DNA from: Deinococcales bacterium
GTDB taxonomy: Bacteria > Deinococcota > Deinococci > Deinococcales > Deinococcaceae
DNA: 13,714 nucleotides
Assembly (NCBI GenBank): GCA_014378225.1
Contig: JACMOA010000068.1
Coordinates: 1-13,714 of the forward strand
Direction of reading: 5' to 3'
Within the stretch, counting starts at the first letter, position 1, and the number at the start of each line of letters is the position of its first letter. Below are positions 1-6,102 of this stretch, piece by piece. The position numbers and the translations under genes are program-made. The notes under the pieces were generated by a model that was not told the origin of the DNA, searched no databases, and was given only the letters and a program-made list of their open reading frames with translations.

Positions 1-36
1 AGAAAGCTTCACCCTATTCCTCTCGAGTCAGACCTG

Positions 37-42
37 TACAAT
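37..42 (+). promoter_or_regulatory. Candidate -10 box for the TPP-riboswitch operon
   Basis: TACAAT lies 6 bases before position 49, where the 5' strand of riboswitch helix P1 begins, so the transcript would start at the aptamer. No good -35 is seen; CTATTC at 14-19 has 17-bp spacing but matches poorly. Confidence 0.45.
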
Positions 43-48
43 TCCAAC

Positions 49-130
49 GTCACCGGGGGTGTCCTTGCCTGCAAGGACTGAGATTAAACTCCAGGACCTG
101 ACGCGGTTTATACCGCCGTAGGGAGAGTGG
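49..130 (+). promoter_or_regulatory. TPP riboswitch (THI element) aptamer
   Basis: All hallmark segments of the THI box are present in order. GGGGGTG opens the core, followed by a P3 hairpin with TCCTTG/CAAGGA arms. Then come CTGAGAT, the P2 return strand ACTCC, the ACCTGA segment, a P5 hairpin GCGGT/ACCGC, and the terminal CGTAGGGAGAG. P1 closes weakly through TCAC at 50-53 with GTGG at 127-130. The element senses thiamine pyrophosphate in the nascent mRNA and normally shuts off thiamine synthesis or uptake genes. TAGGGAG at 119-125 is complementary to CTCCCTA at 169-175 in the downstream terminator, which gives a direct antiterminator. Confidence 0.95.
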
Positions 131-167
131 CCGCAGCCATGAGCAGTATGTGGTTTGCACTCGCTTT

Positions 168-191
168 CCTCCCTAATAGGGAGGCTTTTTT
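168..191 (+). terminator. Riboswitch expression platform: terminator that also hides the SD
   Basis: CCTCCCT (168-174) and AGGGAGG (178-184) form a 7-bp stem with a 3-base loop, followed by C and six T. The T-run ends at the base before the ATG at 192. The 3' arm AGGGAGG is also the only SD site for that ATG, with 7-base spacing. The terminator fold therefore stops transcription and would mask the ribosome site on any read-through. In the alternative fold, aptamer bases 119-125 pair with 169-175 and free AGGGAGG. Confidence 0.88.
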
Positions 192-1052
192 ATGGCATCG
201 AGCAGGTTGAATTTTGAAAGGCAAGACGAAGATGACTTGAGGGACCCTGTTCCCAGGAAGCAGTCTGCTCGAGAATCTCGCTCGAGAACCTTCAAAGCTG
301 CGCTACCCGCCCTTTTATTGGGAATAGGGGTCACTGCACTGCTGGAGCTGGGTTCTCGGTTAGGTCTGGTTCCCCCTTTTGTGTTGCCTGCTCCCAGTGC
401 GGTTGCAGGTGCGTTGGCTGACAATTTCGAGGCTTTGATGGGGCATTCGGCTCAAACTCTGCTCGAGGTGTTGGTGGGTTTTACCCTGGCCGCCGGGTTT
501 GGAATTCTGACCGCCCTGACCATGAGTGGGGTTCCACCTCTGCGCCGAATGTTGATGCCGTGGTTTATTGCCTCACAGACCGTTCCGCTGGTGGCTCTGG
601 CTCCGTTGATGCTGGTTTGGTTTGGCTTTGGCTTTGAACCCAAAATCATCATCGTGGTGCTGGCCTGCTTTTTCCCTATTACGGTGAGTTTGTTTGATGG
701 CCTCGAGCGCACCGGAAAAGACCACCTCGAGCTGATGCGCTCTTATCACGCCACTCCCGCCCAGACCTACCGCCTGACCCGCTTTCCCGCCGCGCTGCCC
801 GCGCTGTTCTCGGGTCTGAAAACGAGTGCTACCTACGCCGTGACCGCCGCCATTTTTGCCGAGTATGTGGGTGCTTATCAGGGTCTGGGTATCTGGTTAC
901 AAAGCAGCGCCAGTGTTAGAGCCACTGCACTGGTTCTGGCGGGCGTGCTGCTCAGTTGCCTGTATTCCCTGCTGCTGGTCTGGGCGGTTCAGTGGCTCGA
1001 GTCCCGCGTTTTGCGCTACCGCAATCCAGAGCGGCAGGAACGCTCGTTTTGA
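192..1052 (+). CDS. ABC transporter permease, thiamine-precursor uptake (ThiX-like)
   Basis: This 286-residue inner-membrane permease resembles the SsuC/TauC/ThiX branch of ABC importers. After a charged N-terminal tail of about 35 residues come about six hydrophobic segments, from ALLLGIGVTALLELG near residue 40 to LLSCLYSLLLVWAVQWLE near 265. The coupling-loop region near residue 175 (LFDGLERTGKDHLELMRSY...) would contact the ATPase. The ATG at 192 is fixed by the SD AGGGAGG, which is part of the riboswitch terminator. The gene sits directly behind the TPP riboswitch and 30 bases before a binding protein of the NMT1/THI5 type, so the likely cargo is a thiamine pyrimidine precursor such as formylaminopyrimidine or HMP. 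No ATPase gene is present in the unit. Fold and class are sure; substrate is inferred from the riboswitch and neighbour. Confidence 0.9.
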   Translation: MASSRLNFERQDEDDLRDPVPRKQSARESRSRTFKAALPALLLGIGVTALLELGSRLGLVPPFVLPAPSAVAGALADNFEALMGHSAQTLLEVLVGFTLAAGFGILTALTMSGVPPLRRMLMPWFIASQTVPLVALAPLMLVWFGFGFEPKIIIVVLACFFPITVSLFDGLERTGKDHLELMRSYHATPAQTYRLTRFPAALPALFSGLKTSATYAVTAAIFAEYVGAYQGLGIWLQSSASVRATALVLAGVLLSCLYSLLLVWAVQWLESRVLRYRNPERQERSF

Positions 1053-1082
1053 GTCTTTTCGTTCCATCTATTGAGAGGCCCT

Positions 1083-2120
1083 ATGAAAAACACCTTTTTT
1101 TACGTCCCCGCACTCCTAAGTCTTACCTTGCTCTCGAGTTACGCCTCCCAAGCGGCCATTCCACCTAAGATAGCTCCCTTCAGCGTCGCGCTGGATTGGG
1201 TTCCCAACGTCAACCACATCGGTATTTATGTGGCTCAGGCTCAGGGTTGGTACTTGACGCGGGGTATCAACCTCAAAATTTTGCCTTACGGTTCGGTTTC
1301 GCCCGACGTTTTGGTGGTGACCAAACGCGCTGATGTGGGCGTCTCGAGCGGGGAAGGTGTCACTACGGCAGCAGTGAACGGCGAACCCATCGTGAGCATT
1401 GCCACGCTTTACCAGACCAATACCAGCTCAATCGCGGTGCTCGAGTCCTCTAAAATTAAACGTCCCAGAGACCTCGACGGCAAGATTTACGCGGCTTTCG
1501 GAGCGCCTTATGAAAGGGTTATCCTCGAGCGCATCATCAAAACCGATGGTGGAAAAGGTGTGTTTAAAAGCCCCACCCTGAACGTTTTTGGACTCGAGGC
1601 ACTGCTGGCGGGTAGGGCGGATTTTATGTGGATTTTTGAGGGTGTAGAGGGCATCGAAGCGACCCGTCAAAAGCATAAACTGCGAACTTTCGCACTCTCG
1701 AGCTACGGTGTGCCAGACTACTACACTCCGGTTCTGACCGCACACCGGGAGCGGATTACGTCCAACGCCACAAACCTCAAAGCCTTTCTCGAGGTTACGG
1801 CCAGAGGATACGAATTTGCTCGCAAAAACCCCAAAAAGGCCACGGAATTGATGGTTCGGGCGCTGCCCAAAGGCTCAGTAGCAGACCCGAAAATCATCGA
1901 AGACGGGATTCGCTGGTTTGAGGCCAGGGGTGCTTACGTCAAACCGGGAGGGCGTTGGGGCGTGCAGGAACTGAAGCTGTGGACTGCATATCCCAAATTC
2001 TTACTCGACGGAAAAGTTTTTCCCCAGACCAAAGTGAAGTCGCTCGAGTGGGCTAAATTATTCACCAACGTTTTGTTGCCCAAGCCCCCCAAATTGGCTT
2101 CCTTGCAGAAGGGGCAATGA
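1083..2120 (+). CDS. ABC substrate-binding protein, NMT1/THI5-like (ThiY-like)
   Basis: This exported solute-binding protein has 345 residues. The N-terminus MKNTFFYVPALLSLTLLSSYASQAA is a typical Sec signal peptide. There is no lipobox Cys, so the protein is probably free in the periplasm or trimmed by signal peptidase I. The mature part opens with VALDWVPNVNHIGIYVAQAQGWY, the signature start of the NMT1/THI5 family, whose members bind thiamine pyrimidine precursors. The ATG at 1083 is preferred over the in-frame TTG at 1071 because GAGAGG (1073-1078) gives an SD with 4-base spacing and because a signal peptide then begins with Met-Lys. It follows the permease by 30 bases under the same TPP riboswitch. 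The exact ligand cannot be told from the sequence alone. Confidence 0.9.
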   Translation: MKNTFFYVPALLSLTLLSSYASQAAIPPKIAPFSVALDWVPNVNHIGIYVAQAQGWYLTRGINLKILPYGSVSPDVLVVTKRADVGVSSGEGVTTAAVNGEPIVSIATLYQTNTSSIAVLESSKIKRPRDLDGKIYAAFGAPYERVILERIIKTDGGKGVFKSPTLNVFGLEALLAGRADFMWIFEGVEGIEATRQKHKLRTFALSSYGVPDYYTPVLTAHRERITSNATNLKAFLEVTARGYEFARKNPKKATELMVRALPKGSVADPKIIEDGIRWFEARGAYVKPGGRWGVQELKLWTAYPKFLLDGKVFPQTKVKSLEWAKLFTNVLLPKPPKLASLQKGQ

Positions 2121-2133
2121 GCGATGAGCAATA

Positions 2134-2269
2134 ATACCAAGTTGCCAACACTGACTTTCTACCCTGGAAAAAGTACCGGGATGGAAATACAAAACAGCAA
2201 CCCAGTATTCTAGTTTTCTCGCTCCACTCGGCCTTGAAGAGATGGAACTTCTTCAAGGCAACTTGGTAT
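2134..2269. mobile_element. MITE-like element with 13-bp terminal inverted repeats, no gene
   Basis: ATACCAAGTTGCC (2134-2146) and its exact reverse complement (2257-2269) bound 136 bp of non-coding DNA. If the outer bases are target DNA, the ends read TA-CCAAGTTGCC...GGCAACTTGG-TA, which fits a TA target duplication as made by IS630/Tc1-type enzymes; the palindromic TA makes this ambiguous. Inside is a second hairpin with 10-bp arms (GCCTTGAAGA 2231-2240, TCTTCAAGGC 2250-2259). The stretch has no CTCGAG, unlike most of the window. It lies between convergent genes. No transposase is encoded; a bidirectional hairpin region is the alternative reading. Confidence 0.45.
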
Positions 2270-2351
2270 AAGGGGTCTATGATACGTCAGGTTCTTAGCA
2301 TAAATTGGACTTATGAAAAAGGTCTATTTGCCTGAGCGCTCGAACCCAAAA

Positions 2352-4286
2352 CTAGTTTTCTCTGAAAGCCCGAACCGTGCCGTCCATAAAAGCCACGTAC
2401 AGCACGCCGTCTCGTACCAATGGGGTGGCTTGCACCCCCACCTCAAAAATCTTTTCCCAGACCACCTGACCGGACTCGAGGTGAACGGCGGCTAGCCTGC
2501 CCTCCTCAGTGGCGACGTACAGGTACGCTCCCGAAACCACCGGACTCGAGGTGACTCTTCCGCCCAAATCCAGGGTCCAGACCTCCTCGGCGTCCTCGAG
2601 CGTGAGTGCGTGCAGCACGCCGGACCACGAGGCCGCATAGAGGACGCCTCGATACACAGCGGGACTGGCCCACAGCTCTCCCTCCAGGTCAAAAGTCCAC
2701 TCGAGCGGGTCTTCTGCTGGATACATAAAGGGTCCCCGGCGCTCGAGCCGCAGGGCGTTAAGTTCTCCAGACCAGCCAGGAACAAGTAAAATTGCGGCGT
2801 TCTTTTCAATCCGGGCGATGGCGGGCGTGGCGTTCACTGTCTCAAGCTTGATTTTCCATAATACCTTTCCACCCCTGGCTTCTAGTGCCTGAATCCAGCC
2901 GCTCTCGTCTGCCAGAATCAGGGTATGACTCCACAATAACGGTGAGGCAGTGAGCGGCCCTCCGGCCTTGAAACTCCACTCAAGCTTGCCAGATTCACGG
3001 TTTAGAGCGTAGAGAAACCCATCTCGAGCGGCAATGAGCACCTGGTTTCCCCAGCGTGTAGGGGCCGCCGTCACCTCCGCTTTGGCTTTAAAAGTCCAGT
3101 GCTCTGCCAGCGTGACCGGATTTAGAGAGCGCACTACACCGTCCCAGCTTGCGAAAATCAGCGCACCCGGCTCGAGGGTAGCAGGCGCGGTTACTTCGTC
3201 TTTGGCGCTGAGAGAAGTCCGAATTTGCCCGTTGTGCTCGAGCAGGTGAAGTTTGCCGTCCCTTGTGCCAATGCTGAGCAAATTACGGCCTCCGGTCACG
3301 GCAGCGGGCCAGCTCACTTCGCCACCCAGCGCGGTTTCCCAGCACTGACTCAGGTTTCGGGGGTTTGCTGGACCTCCTGGCTGAAACCCACTTCGGGCGC
3401 GGCCTCCTCGGTACTGTCCGGCGCTGTGCTCCGACCAGGTACAGTTTATCACCCGCTCGAGCAGGGTTCTGGCCCCCACACCACTTCCGGGTCGCTTTTC
3501 CGGAGTCTTCTCGAGAAAATTCAAAACCATGTTCGAGACCGCCTCTGGAACAGCGGGATTGCGAAGGTCTGGGCGGGGCGGTGTTTCGTAAACGTGCTGA
3601 AAAAGAACGCTCTGGTCGTTATCGGCCTCGAACAGCACGCTTCCGGTGGTGGCCCGATACATCACTGCCCCAAAGGCATAAACATCTGAAAAAGACCCAA
3701 TATTCAGTCCTTTAGCTTGCTCTGGAGCCATGTAGTGCGGCGTTCCCAGGGTATAGCCGCTGCGGGTGAGGTCCCGTGTGCCTTCGGACAGGTAAACCAG
3801 ACCAAAATCCATCACTCGAGGTTGACCGTCCCGGCCCAGCAAGATGTTGTGGGGCGTTAGGTCGCGGTGAATCAGGCCAGAGTTGTGCAGGTACTCGAGC
3901 GTATCAATCACCCGCAAGCTGGCCTGAAAGTAGCGCTCGAGCATTTCTGGGCTGTCCTCGAGCGGACCAAGCCCATCAAACGCGCCCCCCTCGAGAATCT
4001 GCATGATGAAGTAAAGCCGCCCCTCGGGGTCGTGACCGATGTCGTGAATGCTGACCACGCCGGGATGCTCGAGGTGAGCCAGGGTCCGAATCTCGCGCTC
4101 GAAGCGCACCCGGTCCGCTGGAACCACGTAATCATGAAGAATCTTGACCGCCACTTCCCGCTCGAGGTGGGTGTCCCGCGCCCGGTACACAAAAGCACTT
4201 CCCCCCTCTCCAATTCGCTCACCGAGCAGGTAGCGCCCTCCCAGCAGGGTGGGAAGTGAGGAAGGGCGCTCGAGTGAATCGGTCAT
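2352..4286 (-). CDS. Ser/Thr protein kinase fused to PQQ-type beta-propeller
   Basis: Residues about 15-285 form a Hanks-type kinase. They carry the Gly-rich loop GEGGSAFV (26-33), VAVK with Lys48, Glu65 in helix C, the catalytic loop HRDLTPHN (140-147), DFG (160-162) and APE (187-189), and all key residues are present. The usual Lys of HRDLKPxN is Thr here. After a Gly/Arg-rich linker (about 285-315), the rest is about eight repeats of the PQQ/PknB-propeller kind. Each has a W-containing strand followed by V-T-A-x-P and D-G-x-L-x-A-L, which suggests an eight-bladed propeller. There is no signal peptide or membrane helix, so both halves should be cytosolic; many related kinases place sensor domains outside the membrane. 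The start is the ATG at 4286, with a -10 box six bases upstream and no SD. The propeller probably serves in ligand or partner binding; the substrate is unknown. Confidence 0.92.
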   Translation of the reverse strand: MTDSLERPSSLPTLLGGRYLLGERIGEGGSAFVYRARDTHLEREVAVKILHDYVVPADRVRFEREIRTLAHLEHPGVVSIHDIGHDPEGRLYFIMQILEGGAFDGLGPLEDSPEMLERYFQASLRVIDTLEYLHNSGLIHRDLTPHNILLGRDGQPRVMDFGLVYLSEGTRDLTRSGYTLGTPHYMAPEQAKGLNIGSFSDVYAFGAVMYRATTGSVLFEADNDQSVLFQHVYETPPRPDLRNPAVPEAVSNMVLNFLEKTPEKRPGSGVGARTLLERVINCTWSEHSAGQYRGGRARSGFQPGGPANPRNLSQCWETALGGEVSWPAAVTGGRNLLSIGTRDGKLHLLEHNGQIRTSLSAKDEVTAPATLEPGALIFASWDGVVRSLNPVTLAEHWTFKAKAEVTAAPTRWGNQVLIAARDGFLYALNRESGKLEWSFKAGGPLTASPLLWSHTLILADESGWIQALEARGGKVLWKIKLETVNATPAIARIEKNAAILLVPGWSGELNALRLERRGPFMYPAEDPLEWTFDLEGELWASPAVYRGVLYAASWSGVLHALTLEDAEEVWTLDLGGRVTSSPVVSGAYLYVATEEGRLAAVHLESGQVVWEKIFEVGVQATPLVRDGVLYVAFMDGTVRAFREN

Positions 4287-4292
4287 GGGATT

Positions 4293-4298
4293 ATTTTA
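4293..4298 (-). promoter_or_regulatory. Leaderless-type -10 box (TAAAAT) for the kinase gene
   Basis: On the minus strand TAAAAT is followed by exactly six bases and then the ATG at 4286, so transcription would start at the A of the start codon. There is no SD upstream of that ATG. No convincing -35 is visible at 16-18 bp. Confidence 0.55.
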
Positions 4299-4415
4299 GG
4301 ACAGGGTTAGAGACGGTGTGTCATCAAATACAGGCTATAAGTTCATGAAAAATTTTACACTTCTGCCTAAAACGGGATGCGAAAAAATCTGCAGCCCTTC
4401 CACTCGAGAACTGAA

Positions 4416-4441
4416 TTCTAACGTCTAAGTTCTGACGTCTA
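4416..4441. repeat. Tandem 12-mer pair TTCT(A/G)ACGTCTA
   Basis: TTCTAACGTCTA (4416-4427) and TTCTGACGTCTA (4430-4441) differ at one base and start 14 bp apart. Within them ACGTC and GACGT also form a short inverted repeat. They lie just past the aquaporin stop and about 130 bp upstream of the kinase start. They could be a regulator site or a local duplication; nothing else supports either. Confidence 0.4.
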
Positions 4442-4454
4442 CAGTTTTGGGCCG

Positions 4455-5159
4455 TCAGGCCAGTTCGGATTGGGCTTTGCGGTCGTACAGCCACATCCCG
4501 GTAAAAGCCGCAGCTACCGCTCCAGCACACGGACCCACCAAATAAATCCAGAACTGAAGCAGGTTCTCACCTCTTAGCGCGGTGATGGCTGGACCAAACC
4601 AGCGGGCCGGATTCATGGCCGCTCCGGTGAGCGGACCTCCCAGCAGAATGTCTACGGTGAGGGTGAGTCCGATAAACAGGCCAGCCAGAATGTGATTCTG
4701 ACGCACGGCTACGGTGGTGATGGTCAGCACCAGGAAAAAAGTCATAATCGCTTCAAGGAGCAGCGCCCCGATGGGATGAACTGTAAAGGCAACGCCAGCC
4801 ACCGACACCCCGCCCACCGCCGGAATCCCGAAGTCTACGGCGTTCATCAGTCCACTGCCCCCAATCAGCAGCCACATCAAACTGCCCAGGGTTGCGCCCA
4901 GAAACTGTGCGCCCCAGTAAGCAAACATCTCGTTTAAGGGGAATTTACGGATAGAAAACAGTGCCAGACTGACCGCCGGGTTGAAGTGGCCCCCCGAAAC
5001 CGGACCCAGAGCCATCGCCATGATGGCAATGGTCAGGCCGTGTGCCAGGGCAACTCCCAGTAGCCCCGCTCCCATGGCGTTGGCTCCCACGCCTGCAAAA
5101 ATTAGAGCAAACGTTCCTATCAACTCCGCCAGTAGTCGGGTGCCTAATCCATGTGTCAT
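4455..5159 (-). CDS. Aquaporin (MIP family) with TIP-like pore filter
   Basis: This six-helix channel of 234 residues is full length for bacterial MIPs. Both half-helix motifs are intact: NPA at 60-62 (GGHFNPAVS) and 183-185 (AAMNPARWFGPA). By spacing from the motifs and recalled AqpZ/GlpF sequences, the aromatic/arginine filter would be His40, Ile171, Ala180 and Arg186. That resembles plant tonoplast TIPs (His-Ile-Ala/Gly-Arg/Val) more than AqpZ (Phe-His-Thr-Arg) or GlpF (Trp-Gly-Phe-Arg). Water with ammonia, peroxide or urea is therefore possible; this is inference. The start at 5159 has TATAAT seven bases upstream and no SD. The gene and its close flanks (4409-5213) contain no CTCGAG, which is unusual here. 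It is divergent from the DUF697 gene. Confidence 0.93.
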   Translation of the reverse strand: MTHGLGTRLLAELIGTFALIFAGVGANAMGAGLLGVALAHGLTIAIMAMALGPVSGGHFNPAVSLALFSIRKFPLNEMFAYWGAQFLGATLGSLMWLLIGGSGLMNAVDFGIPAVGGVSVAGVAFTVHPIGALLLEAIMTFFLVLTITTVAVRQNHILAGLFIGLTLTVDILLGGPLTGAAMNPARWFGPAITALRGENLLQFWIYLVGPCAGAVAAAFTGMWLYDRKAQSELA

Positions 5160-5166
5160 GCCCTGG

Positions 5167-5172
5167 ATTATA
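5167..5172 (-). promoter_or_regulatory. Proximal leaderless-type -10 box (TATAAT) for aquaporin
   Basis: A perfect TATAAT on the minus strand is followed by seven bases and then the ATG at 5159. This predicts a transcript starting at or next to the start codon. No good -35 is seen. Confidence 0.55.
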
Positions 5173-5236
5173 ACCTTGTGAGCGCTTTTGAGAATCGAGG
5201 GGGCAACCTTTGGCTCGAGCGGGCAGAAAACAAGTT

Positions 5237-5324
5237 CCTTCTATCCTCGAGTTTTTGATTTTACAAATTAACCCAATCCAGGCAACTTCTAAGCCGCCAT
5301 GCGCGTACACTCGAGGATAGAAGG
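5237..5324. repeat. 16-bp perfect inverted repeat between divergent genes
   Basis: The arm CCTTCTATCCTCGAGT (5237-5252) and its exact reverse complement (5309-5324) are separated by 56 bp. Each arm contains a CTCGAG, but the other 10 bp also match. The arms bracket the distal aquaporin promoter. The left arm covers that promoter's predicted start point, and the right arm overlaps the only -10-like box of the DUF697 gene (TACACT, 5306-5311). It could be a paired operator with looping, or a long hairpin. Confidence 0.75.
5258..5285 (-). promoter_or_regulatory. Distal promoter for aquaporin (TTGCCT-16-TAAAAT)
   Basis: On the minus strand, -35 TTGCCT (5285-5280) and -10 TAAAAT (5263-5258) are 16 bp apart. 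The start would be near 5251, giving a leader of about 90 bases before the ATG at 5159. The promoter lies inside the loop of the inverted repeat. Confidence 0.5.
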
Positions 5325-5350
5325 CTTTGAAAACCCGATAGGAGATTTCC

Positions 5351-6001
5351 ATGTTGCCCAATATTATCAAGCAGGTGCTGGACAATTTTAACTTTGACAT
5401 TAAGCCCGAGTTGACCCCAGAGCAAAACGTGGAAGAAGTCACCCGCTCAGCCGCACTTCTGAGTGGCGCGATTGCGGTGGAGCCGCTGCCTTTCGCAGAT
5501 ATTTTGCTGATTACCCCGCTGCAAATGAAGATGGTGGCGCACATCGGCCTGATTTATGGCTTTAAACCCGACCGCTCGAGAATAAAAGACATCGTGGCCG
5601 AGCTGGGCGCAGCCTTCGCATTTGGTTTTCTGGCCCGCCAGTTGGTGCGTGGCGTGGCCAAAATTGTGGCTCCGGTCATTGGCGGTCTGATTACCGCTCC
5701 GGCGGTGTACGGTTCTACTTTTGCACTGGGCAAGCTAGCCGAAAGTTATTTTAAAGCGCAACTCGAGGGCAAAAACCTGGGCAAGCTCGAGGCCAAAGGG
5801 GTGGCCCGTAAAGCGCTCGAGGACGCTAGAGCGGGCGCGCCCACCATCAAAGCCCTGGGAGAATTGGCCCAGAGTTTGCGCGAGCGGGTGAAGGTGCTCG
5901 AGGGTAAATCTGAAACGGTGCAACCTGGTCAGCCCGTCTCGAGTGGCGCGTTTGAGGGTGAGGTGCTCGAGCCAACCGAGCAGCACGGGAAACTCAATTA
6001 A
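5351..6001 (+). CDS. DUF697 family protein
   Basis: This protein has 216 residues. Residues about 30-130 match the DUF697 family, seen in YcjF-like proteins and often near small GTPases. The tell-tale stretch is AVEPLPFADILLITPLQMKM (about 41-60), followed by a Gly/Ala-rich hydrophobic region (about 85-125) that could enter the membrane. The C-terminal third is charged and rich in Lys/Glu, ending in a probably flexible tail with two Val-Leu-Glu steps (EGEVLEPTEQ). The ATG at 5351 has the SD AGGAGA six bases upstream (5340-5345 region). All five Leu-Glu pairs are encoded by CTCGAG. It is a single gene divergent from the aquaporin. No GTPase partner is seen here. The biochemical function of DUF697 is not established. 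Confidence 0.82.
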   Translation: MLPNIIKQVLDNFNFDIKPELTPEQNVEEVTRSAALLSGAIAVEPLPFADILLITPLQMKMVAHIGLIYGFKPDRSRIKDIVAELGAAFAFGFLARQLVRGVAKIVAPVIGGLITAPAVYGSTFALGKLAESYFKAQLEGKNLGKLEAKGVARKALEDARAGAPTIKALGELAQSLRERVKVLEGKSETVQPGQPVSSGAFEGEVLEPTEQHGKLN

Positions 6002-6068
6002 CTGTGTTTGACTGTTAACCGGGCTTGACTCTTTCTTGAGGGGGCCTTCACACGGTAAAGGGTCGCAC

Positions 6069-6096
6069 TTTGAACGCTCGAGTGTGGCTTTAAGCT
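6069..6096 (+). promoter_or_regulatory. Leaderless promoter for the SDR gene
   Basis: TAAGCT (6091-6096) is followed by six bases and the ATG at 6103. A weak -35 TTTGAA (6069-6074) sits 16 bp upstream. The six bases before the ATG are TTTTCC, so there is no SD. Confidence 0.55.
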
Positions 6097-6102
6097 TTTT
6101 CC

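Noticed and set aside
139..210. 23-codon frame starting MSSMWFALAF across the riboswitch terminator, as a leader peptide
   Set aside because: It has no SD, lies in the TPP expression platform, and the aptamer explains the regulation fully.
1071..1082. TTG at 1071 as start of the binding protein
   Set aside because: It overlaps the SD GAGAGG used by the ATG at 1083 and would add residues before the signal peptide.
2062..2256. Minus-strand frame of 64 codons as a transposase remnant
   Set aside because: It overlaps the thiY-like gene, shows no recognisable transposase motif, and has no SD.
2314..2346. Hairpin followed by five T as the kinase gene's terminator (minus strand)
   Set aside because: Only about four weak pairs close the stem; not reliable.
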